64,000 bases of DNA from Blasia pusilla (Eukaryota > Marchantiophyta > Marchantiopsida > Blasiales), in contig CM114275.1 of the NCBI GenBank assembly GCA_050084515.1, positions 25,172,001 to 25,236,000 on the forward strand. The letters run 5' to 3'. Positions 48,714-60,207 of this stretch are shown here, piece by piece. A program made the translations under genes and the position numbers. The notes beneath the pieces are model-generated. The model was not told the origin of the DNA. It was given only the letters and a program-made list of their open reading frames with translations, and searched no databases. The first letter of the stretch is position 1; each line of letters begins with the position of its first letter.

Positions 48714-49048
48714 GATGCAAAATGAGGTTTTAGATTGTACTTTTATTTTTTTCTCAACCTTCACTTTGAGCTTGAACTCTATTAAGCCCCGGGCAAATGA
48801 TAGATTTTTTCCAGACCTTAGATGGAAAAAGTGATTGATTCCACACTTATGATTCCACTGATTTTTCAGTTTTCTAAATTTTGAGCAATTTGCAACTCGT
48901 CGGACTCATAGGGGTTGCCAAAATATGGAAGAGGAAAAAAAACTGTGGGACTGCTTAATATATGAACAAAAAAGTGCAACAAAATTCAAACAAAAATTTT
49001 CCTCTCTTCAACCCAACGGAAACTCTCTTCAAAAAAAAGTATCTATTT
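48714..49048 (+). other. Transposase 3' region
   Basis: AT-rich sequence between the transposase stop and the right TIR. One degenerate palindrome half (GCAACTCGTCGGACTC) lies near 48891. A transcription end is presumably here; no clear signal is visible. Confidence 0.4.
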
Positions 49049-49121
49049 CGGTTGAAGGTAGTTTCCTCTCTCCTCTCTCCTCTCTTCCTCTCTTCCTCTC
49101 TTCCTCTCCTCTTACCGCACC
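49049..49121 (-). repeat. Right terminal inverted repeat of the Mutator-like element
   Basis: The plus strand reads TCCTCTCTCCTCTCTTCCTC repeats and ends CTTACCGCACC, the complement of the left-end purine repeats. It is followed directly by the duplicated TCACTCGACAAC (49122-49133). Confidence 0.75.
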
Positions 49122-49133
49122 TCACTCGACAAC

Positions 49134-51970
49134 TCAATGCGGATCCCCGGTCCCTTCAGTATACCCAAATCCTCCATGCTAAACGCAAAGCAGCTCCTAT
49201 AACTCTTGAGGAACTGATGTATTCGGCGCCGCTCTCCTCCTGTCAACTTAGGGCCCATATATGGCTCCCAAGTCTCCATCGTGACTGCGGTAGGACTCTC
49301 CAATGCGGGTATTGGTAGTTGCTATGGTGCAACCCTATCTCAAACAAAAACACTCGGCCGCTCTCTTGCAGCCAACTGCAAACTCTGATCTCCTCCACGT
49401 GCAATGCCCAAAACCACGCTCGATGTTGTGGTTATCATCTCCTAGCGTACCTCCAAAACATTCCAAGAAGTCCAAGGGTGTCTCTCCCAATCTCCCGTGG
49501 TGTATAGATGTCCTCGTGTCTCGCCCCCAACCATTGCCTCCACCGTGTTGGTAGGCATGGGGCTCACCAACGCAACCGCTATGATATGTCGCGATCTCAT
49601 ACAACGCTCCTCAACCACTCCCAAGCTGTGGATCCACGTCAAGCAGTTCAGGTCCATCGCCTGACCCAAAACATGGCGTCGTGATGCCTCTGATACTGAC
49701 GGTACTTCCGTCACTCCTGTGGGAAATCCCATCGCTCTCTCTCTCTCGTCGGCGTTGGGCTCCACCAACCGCTAAACTTGGTTATCCCAAACCAAGCTAG
49801 GACCGGCCTCCTTGTATGCATAGGAAGCGAGAAAACTCACAAACGTGGGCAAGGCTGCCCGTGGCCTGCCTACCCTGTTGACCATAGTGAACGGTGGTCG
49901 ATCATCGTGCCTCACTGCCTGTGATTGACGACCTAGATCTAGAATGGAATCCACTAACAAATGGGAGGGGCGCTCCACTCTCGCATACGCCCTCCATAAC
50001 ACCGCATGGGGCACCAAGTTGGTCCACCATAGACGCGGGCGATGGGCTCTACAACCTACACTCGCCGCATCCAAGAACACTGTTGGGCCGATCCAAGCAC
50101 GCACTTGATGAGCACTCGTCCCCACCCGTGACATGGAGTCTCCTAAGATCGGCACATTCTCCAGAATGTAGGCTAGAGAACGAGACTGGTGCTCCTACAA
50201 CTACCGTAAGACCCTCAACATCTCCCAAAAAAACCTCGACCGAGTGTCAGCCAACCCGCTGCCTCGTCGAGCACTCGATTGGCCTTGACATGGCCAACCG
50301 AAAATGACCAAATCAATGGTCCCTACCTACTCTAAGTCCTGCGCCCCCGACAACGAAATATCCCTCGGTAGGGAACTTTGGTACCCCTGTACAGCGGACG
50401 CAGACAATAAGTCGAGAAAACGTAGGCATAATTGCGCCACATGTGGTAATGAGACGCGCTTTGCAACATCATCACTCTCCACATACAGGTACTGCTGCAC
50501 TCACACTCTTGCCTGCAAAACACGAGCTAACCCGGTGTTAATCTCTCCAAAGAGATCTAACACTCAAATACCCTCCTCCAAGGTACACCACACAATGGGT
50601 GTGGTATCCAAGGGTGTCATCGTAGCACTCCCTACTACCTCGGGTTCCTGAGACCCGTCACACTCTGGTGCAAACGCCTCGCTCCACGCGGTTTGCACGT
50701 GCTCATCTGCCAATAGTCGAAGCTCCTCAGTCGAGCGCCACAGCGGCACCTCTCCTCCACAGAATGATGCGGCTACCATAACACTCCTCTCCATAGAAAT
50801 GTCAGGAACGGGAGTATCCTCTGCATGGACATGTCCCTCAATCAAATCACTAGGCCAAGTGATAACACTGCTAAAAATGCTGCTAAGGTCGCCATCTCTC
50901 TTGGCCGTTGCTTGATCACTGCACCTGTGAATTGAACGAGTAATGAGCTAAGGCACCCATCACCTGACTACCATCCTTGTCTGTTGGACGCTGACTCCTC
51001 CTAATAATCTAGGGGAAAACCCCATCGGGTATAACACCACTCCACCAAACAAGACGTCGTATGACTCTACATTATCGCCTTGGCTCGCACCACAGACTCA
51101 TCTGTAGGATGTCCCGAGCAAATCCTCACCACGACCTCCTGTCGGGTGATATACTCTGTGGTACTCGCTCCACCCAAGGATTTCTGTATCCGGAATGGAA
51201 AACGCTCCACATCGGCTCTCGTCAAGCCCAATCCTCTGAATGACGCTTTTCCCAACATTAGGGGTTGCGCTCTTGAATCCTACAAGACGTGGTGCAGACT
51301 AAAAGCTCTATCTCCGGGACTCACCAACAGGAAGACCTCTCCCCGATTATCTAGCAACACAACACCAGGAGAAGCCATGGCACGCTCTATCGCAGGTTTA
51401 GCGGGCATCTTCGCCATCCTAGCAGCCGCAGCGTGCCATGAATCTGACGTGGATGGCCCGAGCATCCACTTCAAGGGCAGGTCTATCACCTCCTTTGCAA
51501 TCACCTCTGAACGTGATGCAAGAACTCCAACTCCACGCTCACATAGCGTAGCGGCCAGCCGAAAAGCCTCGGCGGGCATACCCCCAACGTCATAACATCG
51601 GAAGCATAAAATAAAGGAGCGTGATACACAATGGTGGCCGCCCCCAACAACGTGCTCGACACATGCCCCTCCTGAGCATCAACAATAGGAGTCGTCACAC
51701 TCGCTTCTCCCATCGCTCTCCGTGCGTGCACACCAACAACATCACCAACTCTCCAAGAACTCTGATCATGACCCATCGATGGGGTCCTCATCGCCTCGGG
51801 CAACGTGAAAGACAGAGGAAGCCTAGTCTGTTTCGTGGCTTCCCCACGCTCTGGATCCAACTCTGCATCCTCTACCCCGGTCGTCCATCTCGTACGCCCA
51901 ACTGGTAGGACCACTCACAATGTGTGGCGATGTGCTCACAAAGTCCTGTACACCCTCCCCCTTGTCCGAC
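49134..51970 (-). pseudogene. gypsy pre-RT and protease region, with gag N-terminal remnant (E2)
   Basis: The sequence continues E2 upstream of RT. The part at 49303-49134 encodes ESPTAVTMETWEPYMGPKL and QFLKSYRSCFAFSMEDLG, the linker before RT, matching the 59.77-59.93-kb relative. Around 51579-51280 a protease-like stretch contains GVVLLDNRGEVFLLVSPG followed (other frame) by QPLMLGKASFRGLG. Between ~51870 and 51970 the text matches E1 at ~850-950 (TACCCCGGTCGTCCATCTCG), so most of gag is deleted. Frames are broken throughout. Confidence 0.65.
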
Positions 51971-54900
51971 GATGACACAGAAGGAGGTCAAGGTGGTCCC
52001 TCACGTGGAGACTCTCGGAACCTTGCGCCACTCCGCGTGAAACCTCTAGAGCTACTCTCGGGTTCACCACCTCGCCTCTCAAAGTCTTGAACGGACGTCG
52101 TGCCCCTCTCACCCGATCACTCTCGCCTCGTGAGTAATCCCTCAATCACTCATCCCAAACATGCGGCACTCGACCTACACTCTCCCTCCCCGAGACGTGT
52201 AACGTGCAGCAACAAGCGACGTGGTGCGGCAAATCGACCAGGCTATCATCTCATCAACAACCTTCCCTCAACTTCGGACATCCCACACACGTCTATGTCC
52301 CCTAAACCAGACACATAAATGATGCTCTTAACATCCACACACCCAATATCCCCAAATAAACTACCCAAATCCTAGAATCCCTCACACGTGCAGGGTAAAG
52401 GACCAGAATGGGTAATGTGAACACATATCAATGTCGCTCCTCAGCAACTGCAAATCTCGACCCCAACTTGATCGTGGAGATAACTCCTCCAATCAGCAAG
52501 TCATACTCCTCCCGTATTGACACTCCTCAAAACTCCTCGATAGACACTGCGGTTCCAACGGAACGGTGCGGCGTTGCAGGCGGCACGGAACGGCTACGAA
52601 CAACACGGCCCTCGATGGTGGGATGGGGCACTCAGCGGAATACCCTCCTAAATCAACAATAAACCCACACTCTGCTCCACAATGATGGTGTGGCTTCGCA
52701 ATCAAGACGGTGCGATGCGTCCACCAGAGGCACGGCGCGGCAATCAACAACGCATTGCGGCTACGGGCATCACGGAACAGTACTCGATCGTCGTCGAGCG
52801 GCTATCAATCACAACATAGCAGCATGAAATCAAAACTTAAACACCATTACCGGAGGTCATCTGTCATCACTAGTTCATGATGAAATTGCGATGATGATCA
52901 CGGCCAAAAAAAAGTACGTGGTGGCGACGCAAATCAGAGAATCAACGAACGTCGTTGAAAACCCTCCACTCCGTAACGGCGGCAATGGCAACCAAAGGTT
53001 GGAGAACGGACGGTGGACCGTTGACAGTGATGGTTGACCGGTGACGGTGATGGTTGACCATTGTCCATTCATGGCAGCTCGTTGACGGTGACAGACGTCG
53101 CCGACGCGGCGGCTGGTTTAGGGTTTGAATAATTTAACCCTAAAAATCGCCTAGCAATGAAAGTTTTGGAAGATTGATCATAGCTTTTTGCTCGCAACTC
53201 CAAATTGCGCACTATTTGTTGCACAGCGTGCACAGCTTCACGATCTACGACATCATTAAAAATTATTTAGAACCAAACATTCCAGTAAAAATTGACGGGG
53301 ATTATTATAAAGCCCAATTTCTCTTTCTCCTACACAAAATTTGGCAGCGCTTCCGCGCTGATTTCTCCCAAAAAAAATGTTAAACCTCTAAAAATACAAA
53401 TCAGCACCGGCATGGGGCAACCCACCCCCATAATCCATCTCTATCAAAAATTGGGTAGCGCTTGTGCGCGCCACTCTTCCACACGAAAAATAGGCAAATG
53501 CAAAGAACAATCAAAGCAGCCCTTGCTCCGGTGAGCACTCCCATAAGCCGTTGAACGTGGAACACGGTCCATAACCTGCAAGAAACAGCGAGTGACCAGC
53601 GAGCTCCCCCATGAAGCTCTCTCAGTCTCTCATTCTGTCGTACGCCTACTCTCCTTGAACGTTAATCTTGTTTGTTGCGGAAGCGTGCATCCAGTAGGTC
53701 ACGCTCTCAACGCTGATCTGCATCCAAACACGCACTTTGGTTAGTCGGGTCTTGGATCAATCAGCGGAATTACTTTCAGAGTTCTTGTCTCGGATTCTCA
53801 TCAAGCTCAACCTTCCTAGTTTCGCGTTTTACAACACAGGCAAATCTCGAAAGACTTGGGACAGACTTTCTGGTCGGTTCAGGAACCTAAAACGGCATTT
53901 CGCGCCTGGCGGTTCCAATTGTCCGATGGACATCCAATGAGTTCCTCACCAAGACTCACACGAAGTGAATCTCGGTTGGAATCCAAGTGTGGTGTACAAA
54001 GTTCACTCCCTTGGATCAGGTTTGGGTTTCGAGTTCCCACGCCAAACTCCCCTTCCATCCCGTGCCTCTGAAACGCCATTTGTCGCTCAAAGTGGGGATT
54101 CGTGTTCCAAGACATCTGAGAGAGAATCCTCCCTTACTAGTACTTCTGGGGATCTCCGGGGGGCCCCCTACATTTAGGGAAAGACACCCGGGCCTCTCCA
54201 ATTGGCCCTCAACCCGATTGCTCTCTCAATTGTTTTCGGCCAATATCTCAGCCTGTACTTATGCGTTGGCTAAGATCTTTGGTGCGTTAGAAGCGCCTCA
54301 AGATCAGCTTTCCAACACGCTCTTACTTGTCCCGAACGCATCTCGGAACTCAACATTATGGTCCTAAACACCTTCAGATTCTCCCAAACGCTAGTCGTGT
54401 TCCAAACTGGTTCTCACCTCTTTGGCAACCAACCTCCCAAGACTCAATTCATCTCAAGTCTTGGTTTGTGTTTGGTCTAGGTTTCCTGGTCGCGACCACT
54501 AACGCATGAAACGCACAACTTTGTTCCGCGTTTCGTCTCTTAGACTTTTCCGAGAGACTTTTCCAAACGCCTCTCCAAAGCGCAAACCTCACAGCGTGAG
54601 TTCACTTGAGTTCTAATGTTTCGCTTGGCGCATATTTGGTGTTATTTGGTTATGAGGGTCGCGACACATTCTCTCTTTGTAAAGTAAGATCCAATCTCTC
54701 TCTACACCATCTCACACCATAGCTCTCAAAGGTGTGCACTCTCCCTCATGTCAAACCAAAATCACTCTCCTAATGAGAGGCTTGGGTTGCATTCATTAGG
54801 CAAGGGACCATAGCTCTGCCTTTCATGCCAAGAGGTTCAACAAAGAGAGAATGAGCTCTCAAGCTCTCTCTCCTTGAGGTATACCCCTCCCCTCTCCCAA

Positions 54901-55192
54901 GCTCTCTCCATGATAACCTATGCTGACAAGTCACCTCCTTGGCTCTTGACCGGATGTAGGAGGTCAAGGGCCACTTACCAAAAATAGAAATTCGATCATA
55001 TACTCAAAATGGTACTTACCTAAAATAGTAAGTTCCTCAATATGGCTCCAAATGAGCCGAAACGAAGGGGAAACCTGTTCTCTCAAGTTTCCCGGGGCCT
55101 CAGGAGGTCATCCTTCACCTATTGAGCCTGTCCTCCGCTACTCATGAGGGCGTTCGACTAGATCTCACAGATCTATCCTTAGAGACGTGACA
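51971..55192 (-). repeat. 5' LTR and leader of E2, with nested solo LTR
   Basis: Apart from 53636-54666 this aligns with E1 (about 970-3792) and with E4 in inverse orientation (60208-62600). LTR start is at 55192. Shared landmarks include the promoter-proximal GGTCAAGGGCCACTTACC near 54962 and the TGCGGCACTCGACCTACACTC word near 52162. The inner LTR boundary is unresolved. Confidence 0.7.
53636..54666. repeat. Solo LTR of the ~1.03-kb family (copy 2), perfect TSD
   Basis: It begins TGTCGTACGCCTACTCTCC and ends GAGGGTCGCGACA, with CATTC duplicated on both sides (53631-53635, 54667-54671). Removing it restores the run seen in E1 (TCACTCATTCTCTCTTTG at ~3278). Copy 1 is 13610-14639. Confidence 0.95.
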
Positions 55193-55630
55193 ACATCCTC
55201 CACGCATCGATCTCTACCGAGTATAAAAATCGATACTCCATATAGTCATCCATCAGAGGACCCCTTAAATGCTGGAACAAACTCTTCCACGCCATGAAAG
55301 GGTTGAACCGGGAAGAGGCTCGTATCTCGTGACAGTCGCACAATATGTCAAACTCCTTCATGAGATTTTCTAAGTCGATGTTGCCTACCGCACTAGAGAA
55401 ATGACCCTTGCCCTGGTGGCTCATATCGTCCATCTCCCTCCATGTGACATTATCTCCGTCTACAATCTCGTCACCAGACCCATTGTCTAGTGATGGCAAT
55501 CCAACCACGGATGAGAGTCAGAGTGGTTTCTCACTGGAAATCCCTGATACCTCACTCCACTCCGTATCACTCCACTACTACTGCTCGGACTACTCAAATC
55601 TTCCAAACCCTGGAATAACGTCGTGATGAC
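55193..55630 (-). pseudogene. gag N-terminal half of gypsy element E5
   Basis: The frame from 55508 to 55193 contains SRFNPFMAWKSLFQHLRGPL and MDDYMEY, related to the E1/E4 gag but clearly diverged. It ends with EIDAWR at the E2 insertion point and continues at 25969. Confidence 0.75.
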
Positions 55631-56958
55631 AATCTTGCCTCATACGCTCAAGGACTCAGACTCATTGAGAGTCTCCCACACTCCTCACCAGCTCATCTAT
55701 GCTAATGCTAATCACTTGACGAGACAACTAGCCTCACACACACTCAATATTCAAACTCACCTAAGCTACTGACATTCTTTCTCACGACATACCCGCAACC
55801 CCTACTTGGGCAACCACCCTATCTCCACAAACATTCTATACATGTAAGGAGACTACACTAGTCATCATCGCTACACCCATATAGCCTAAGCTACTACCCG
55901 ATACCCAATATCCTCAATGACACGAGACAAGTGCGCAAAAAGGGACTCAAATGGATAACCTAAACAAGCACGCCATCACTCTACTACAGGGTCAACATTG
56001 ATTGTGGTGGAGCAACCTCTACGAAAAAAAAATCTCCTTGAATAGCATGACCACTCTACTACAGGGTCAACAGATGTGGACTACCCATAAACATTGGCAC
56101 ATGTGTCTCCACCACTGACACTCCATCACAAACTCTCACCACGGATCACCCATCTTGACCCTAGTCAAAAAATTACTAACGAGTCGGCACTCAATTGGCA
56201 ACTCATGGTGGTTCAAGAATCTCGCCCAACAATTACAAACTTTTCTCAAACCCACAAACACCTCTCGAGTGCCAAATCATGAAACAAGTCCCCTACTATG
56301 CAATGCCCTCAACTAGTAAGCCTCAAAGTCTACCTATGTGTGTCCCTACCTCATAGCCACTTCACCATGTAGTCAACTTGACCACGTAGCTCTGTCAACC
56401 ATGTACCTATGATGCACCATGTATCTTGACTCACCAAGTTTGGCTAGTCTCTTACCTCTTGCACCAAGATTACCACGTTCTGGCCCTCTGTCAGTCCTCA
56501 ATCCTTTACTCACGACTTATCTGCATAAGGCATCTTAGTCAACTATATTTCTCGCTCTTGATTAAAAAACCCCCCAGCTCTACGGCTCTAGCAGCAAGGT
56601 GCTCTATGCAGGGGCTCCTCCCAACTCCATGGCTCATGCATTTAGGCAAGTACACCCATACCTATCACGTCTGACGCATTCCTTCATCCCCGACCCCAAT
56701 CTCTGCGCATTCCTATGTGCTTGCTTCTCTTTACATTAACTCTTCTTCCCCTTCCTTCCTTTGACTAATCCATTTCCAAGCACCCTACCCTATGCGGGAG
56801 GTGTTACTCCTCCCACTCAGTCGCTCCTCCTTCTTTTCTAGCTCCCGCACTAGGGTCTAAGCTCTAGCCCCGAGCCATCATCTGGCTCTTCAGACACAGT
56901 ACCCTATGCGGCTGCAACCCCTTTTAAGCGAAAGCCATAAGATTCACCGAGTAGCCTC
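55631..56958. other. Probable leader/LTR remains of E5 and 3' end of E3
   Basis: No gene is seen. The phrase CTCTACTACAGGGTCAACA occurs twice (~55978 and ~56054). The remainder is C- and A-rich on the plus strand, as in the other minus-strand retroelement leaders here. Confidence 0.35.
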
Positions 56959-59900
56959 TTATTGCCACCCTCGAGAACAACCATCACATACCAACATGGT
57001 GGCTGCATCCCTCGCAGATCCGCACAACATACACCTCAAGCGTGCAGGAACCACTGTCCTGTCTACTTTCGGAAGATGACATGGCGCACAATTGCGCACA
57101 TGATCCTTCCAAACCATACCATCCCGTCCCTCCAACATGAGGACTCCGGTCAGTAATACCTCATGCACACGTAGGATCGTGCGCCCTGCAATCATATCTA
57201 GCGTCGTGGGTGTCGCATGCTATAGATACACGTAATCTCCAAGATGAAACCTCTTAATCCCTGGACGATAACCTCCTCCACAAATGGTCGCGTATGCTGA
57301 GTAATAGCTAAGTTCTCAAAGGCCATAGACATAACTCTATGAAAAATCTTCGCCCTATGAGAACACACTTGTACCCACACATCTAGATCATCAAGATCTA
57401 ACACCTCCGCCATGTCACGTCGAATAGCTGTAGGTAAATCTGGCTTTCTCCCAAAGAGCAAAAAGTACGGTGAACATGACGCCAAGGATGCCTGCCGACT
57501 AAAGCGACAACCCATTGCCAACCATGGCAACTGTAGATCCCACTCCCTCAATTGTCCCCGCTGCAAGCCATACTTGCACAATCCTCTCTTCACCGCCTGT
57601 ACTACTCTCTCTGCCAACCCGTCCGCCTCCGGATGATCTTTGGACATGGTACGGTGATCTATCAACGCCTGATCACACAAGGCCTAAAATTCTCCTCTGA
57701 ACTTGGTGCCTTGGTCTGTCAACACCTCCGCCGGTGCACCAAAGTGATTAAGCACACGATCTAGAAACGCATAAGTTGTTCCCTCGCTCGCCTTGTCCGG
57801 AAGTGCCACCAACTCTCTCCACTTGGAGAAATGCTCCACCATGACCAACACGTACCTATGATGACGCCCCGTCAATGGCAAAGGTCCCGCAAAGTCTAAA
57901 CTCCACCGATAACCTAAACCCACAATGGGCAAAGGATGTAACTGCGGAGTAAGAGCATTGAAGGATGCTCGCACTCTATCACATACCATAAATATGGCCA
58001 CAAACTGCTGTACCCCAGTATGCATGCCGTGCCACCAATATTGAACCAGGAGTAAGTTGTAAGTACGCTTTACTCCAAAATGCCCCAACTCTTCATGGGC
58101 ATGTCGCACTACACGAGCTCGCCGGGAAGGATAAGGTACCACTCGTATCCTACCATCTCCCCATACCTGCAAAATGTGAGTCCCCTCCCACATGAACCTC
58201 CTGGCTTGCTATAGGATCCGATCCCGCTCCCTAGCACTCACTGTGCTCGCTATGACGCCAGTGCGCAAGAACTCCACAACCTCCACATCGTCATGGATAT
58301 CACGACCACCTATTGCCTCCTCAGTGACCTCCGGATCCAAAGACTCATCATCCAACCCCACCAGTGGAGTCATCACCTATGACTGACCTACCATAGTCAA
58401 CCAACAAAGATAGGAAGATGCATGCCAATTGGGCACCATCTCCTCATCACTCTCTCCGTGCCATCGAGCTCCTATGTTGTCTCTTTGACTCGGACATGGG
58501 TTACGACTCAGCCCATGCACATCTTGGTTCAGCCGACCTCTCCTCTGAACCACCTCAAATTTATATTCTTGTAATAATAGAGCCTACCTGGAAAGCTTTC
58601 CCGTAAGCTTGTTGGACTCCATCAACCACCTCAACGGCTGATGATGAGTGATAAGTGTGAAAGGGTTGCCGAATAAATAGCACCTAAAATGTGCCACGGC
58701 CCACACTACAGCCAAGCACTCTCCCTCATAGGAGCTATACTTTGCCTGTGCAATGTTGTTCGATCGGCTCACGTAAGCCACAACAAACTCCCTCTCCTCG
58801 TTATCCCTGTGAGTAACCATTGCTCCTAGACCCAACATGCTCCAACATTTTACAGAGACCTAACCGGTCTTTGTAAAATGGGTGAGGATGTCAACTTGTC
58901 CTTGAGCTCTTGAAATGCTCGCTCTTTGATCATCTCTCCACAACCAAACTTGATCAAGTCTCGTCAACAAGGTCAAAGACTTTGCGATCGCACTAAAACC
59001 CTTGACATACCGTCGATAAAAGTTCGCCAGTCCAAGAAACGCTCGGACTCGACTCACATCTGTAGGGCATGGAATCTGCGCAATAGCCTCTACCTTCGTC
59101 TACTAAACGCCTAACCCACTCGGGTATATGGTGTGTCCCAAGTACTCAATCTGCTCCTGAAAAAATTTGCACTTGCCTGGATGTATCTTCAGTCGATTGA
59201 ACTGCAATTGCCGAAACACCTCCTCCAAGTGTCGCTCATGCTCCTCAACCGTGGAACTCAAGATAAGAATATCATCTTTGTAACATCATACAAACTCCAA
59301 GCTAGCCAAACTCCTATCCGACACTCTCTGAAACTCTGCAGGCGCGTTCTTCAACCCAAATGGTAAGAACCGCCACCGATACAAGCAATCTCTCCCAAAC
59401 CGATTTATCCCCCAGAATGTTGTCTTCTCCCTGTCCTCCAACCTAATAGGAAGCTGATGATAGCTAGCACGGAGATCTAAATGACTGAAGATCTTTGCAT
59501 GCCCTACCGCATCAAAGATCTCCTCAGGAGTAGGGATGGCGTACCAATCTGACCTCGTCTATTGGTTGATAGGATGGTAATCTCCACACATCCGCCTATC
59601 CGTCCAATTGCCATACATATCCTTCTTTTCCGGCATGACTGTGGCAGATGCATACTCCCCATGGGATAACTTCAAAAGTCCTGCCTCCAACAAGTCCTGA
59701 CTCTTGCTCTAAATCAAGGCTCACTCCATATCAAAATACCTGTAGGATCGACGAAAGATCGACGTATCACTAGCCAACTCAGTCCGTATCCCAGGACCCT
59801 TCAGCGTACCCAAGTCTCTCATACAGAAGGAAAAACAACTTACATGCCCTCTCAAAAACCTATGAACTCGCTATTGCTCTCCTCCTATCAACTTGAGACC

Positions 59901-60015
59901 TATCACAAGCTCCGAAGTCTCCATCATGACCTCACTTGGAGAGGACCCAACCTCCAACTTTGGTTGCTATGTAGCAACCCTAGCCACCTCCACAACACCC
60001 ACTGTGACTATTGTT
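56959..60015 (-). pseudogene. gypsy pol of element E3: pre-RT, RT, RNase H, integrase
   Basis: On the minus strand, from right to left: pre-RT (59930-59770), RT (59770-58860, broken; EEHERHLEEVFRQLQ, PGKCKFFQEQIEYLGHTIYP), RNase H (58838-58584; MLGLGAMVTHRD, ITHHQPLRWLMES), integrase zinc region (HAHEELGHFGVKRTYNLL) and catalytic core with SLDFAGPLPLTGRH, LTDQGTKFRGEF, an in-frame TAG, then HPEADGLAERVVQAVKRGL with the third acidic residue, and PYFLLFGRKPDLPTAI. Further frames to ~56959 give a Cys-rich tail. It is closely related to E2 pol but diverged, and lies uninterrupted at the point where E2 carries the Mutator-like insert. Confidence 0.9.
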
Positions 60016-60019
60016 AGAG

Positions 60020-60207
60020 GTATTGTCATACACGCGCCAGGTGTTTCAGTTTACATCCTAGGTTACGTCCGAACCCAGGGCTAGAGAGGGCACTAGAGCG
60101 AATAGCCGGTCCGGGTGGGCTAGAGATCGTGCACCAGGTGGTCCCGTTGGGGGACGAGGAGTTGGAGTTGCCCGACAGGGTGGTGGAGCTGCCCGTGCAG
60201 GAGGTTG
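60020..60207 (+). mobile_element. Fragment of gag-pol junction of an E4-like element
   Basis: This 188-bp piece matches 63630-63812 (CAGGTGTTTCAGTTTACATC, GTGGTCCCGTTGGGGGACGA). It stops at GGAGGT where the E4 LTR begins, so E4 probably inserted into an older relative. The far side of that insertion lies beyond the window. Confidence 0.65.

Larger units (their letters stand above)
28586..49121. mobile_element. Giant Mutator-like DNA transposon (20.5 kb; ~12.5 kb without its CACTA insert)
   Basis: The element interrupts the pol of E2 and is flanked by the 12-nt direct repeat TCACTCGACAAC. Its ends form terminal inverted repeats built from purine-rich words (AGTAAGAGAGGAGAGGAAG at left; GGTAAGAGGAGAGGAAGAGA on the complement at right), each followed by GAGAGGAAGAGAGG runs. 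Inside are two divergent genes: a minus-strand ParB-like/methyltransferase-like gene (35456 to ~30434) and a plus-strand transposase with SWIM finger (36658-48713). Palindrome arrays fill the non-coding parts. The long TSD, long TIRs and SWIM-containing transposase point to the Mutator superfamily; the family itself is not one I recognise. Confidence 0.8.
25970..55192 (-). mobile_element. Ty3/gypsy element E2, itself split by a Mutator-like element
   Basis: E2 runs on the minus strand from its 5' LTR start at 55192 (TGTCACGTCTCTAAGG read on the minus strand) to about 25970, where a TGCCGTGCGCATAC end remains. ACAT flanks both ends (25966-25969 and 55193-55196), and the gag frame of E5 is continuous across the excised element. 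The order on the minus strand is LTR/leader (55192 to ~51.97 kb), a residue of gag N-terminus, protease and pre-RT (51.9-49.13 kb), the Mutator-like insertion, then RT, RNase H and integrase (28585-26091). Most of gag is deleted. Without insertions E2 is about 7.6 kb. Confidence 0.7.

Noticed and set aside
28586-49121. Helitron or Maverick/Polinton as the identity of the large element
   Set aside because: There are inverted terminal repeats and a 12-nt duplication, which excludes a Helitron; no polymerase, protease or capsid gene is visible, which argues against a Maverick.
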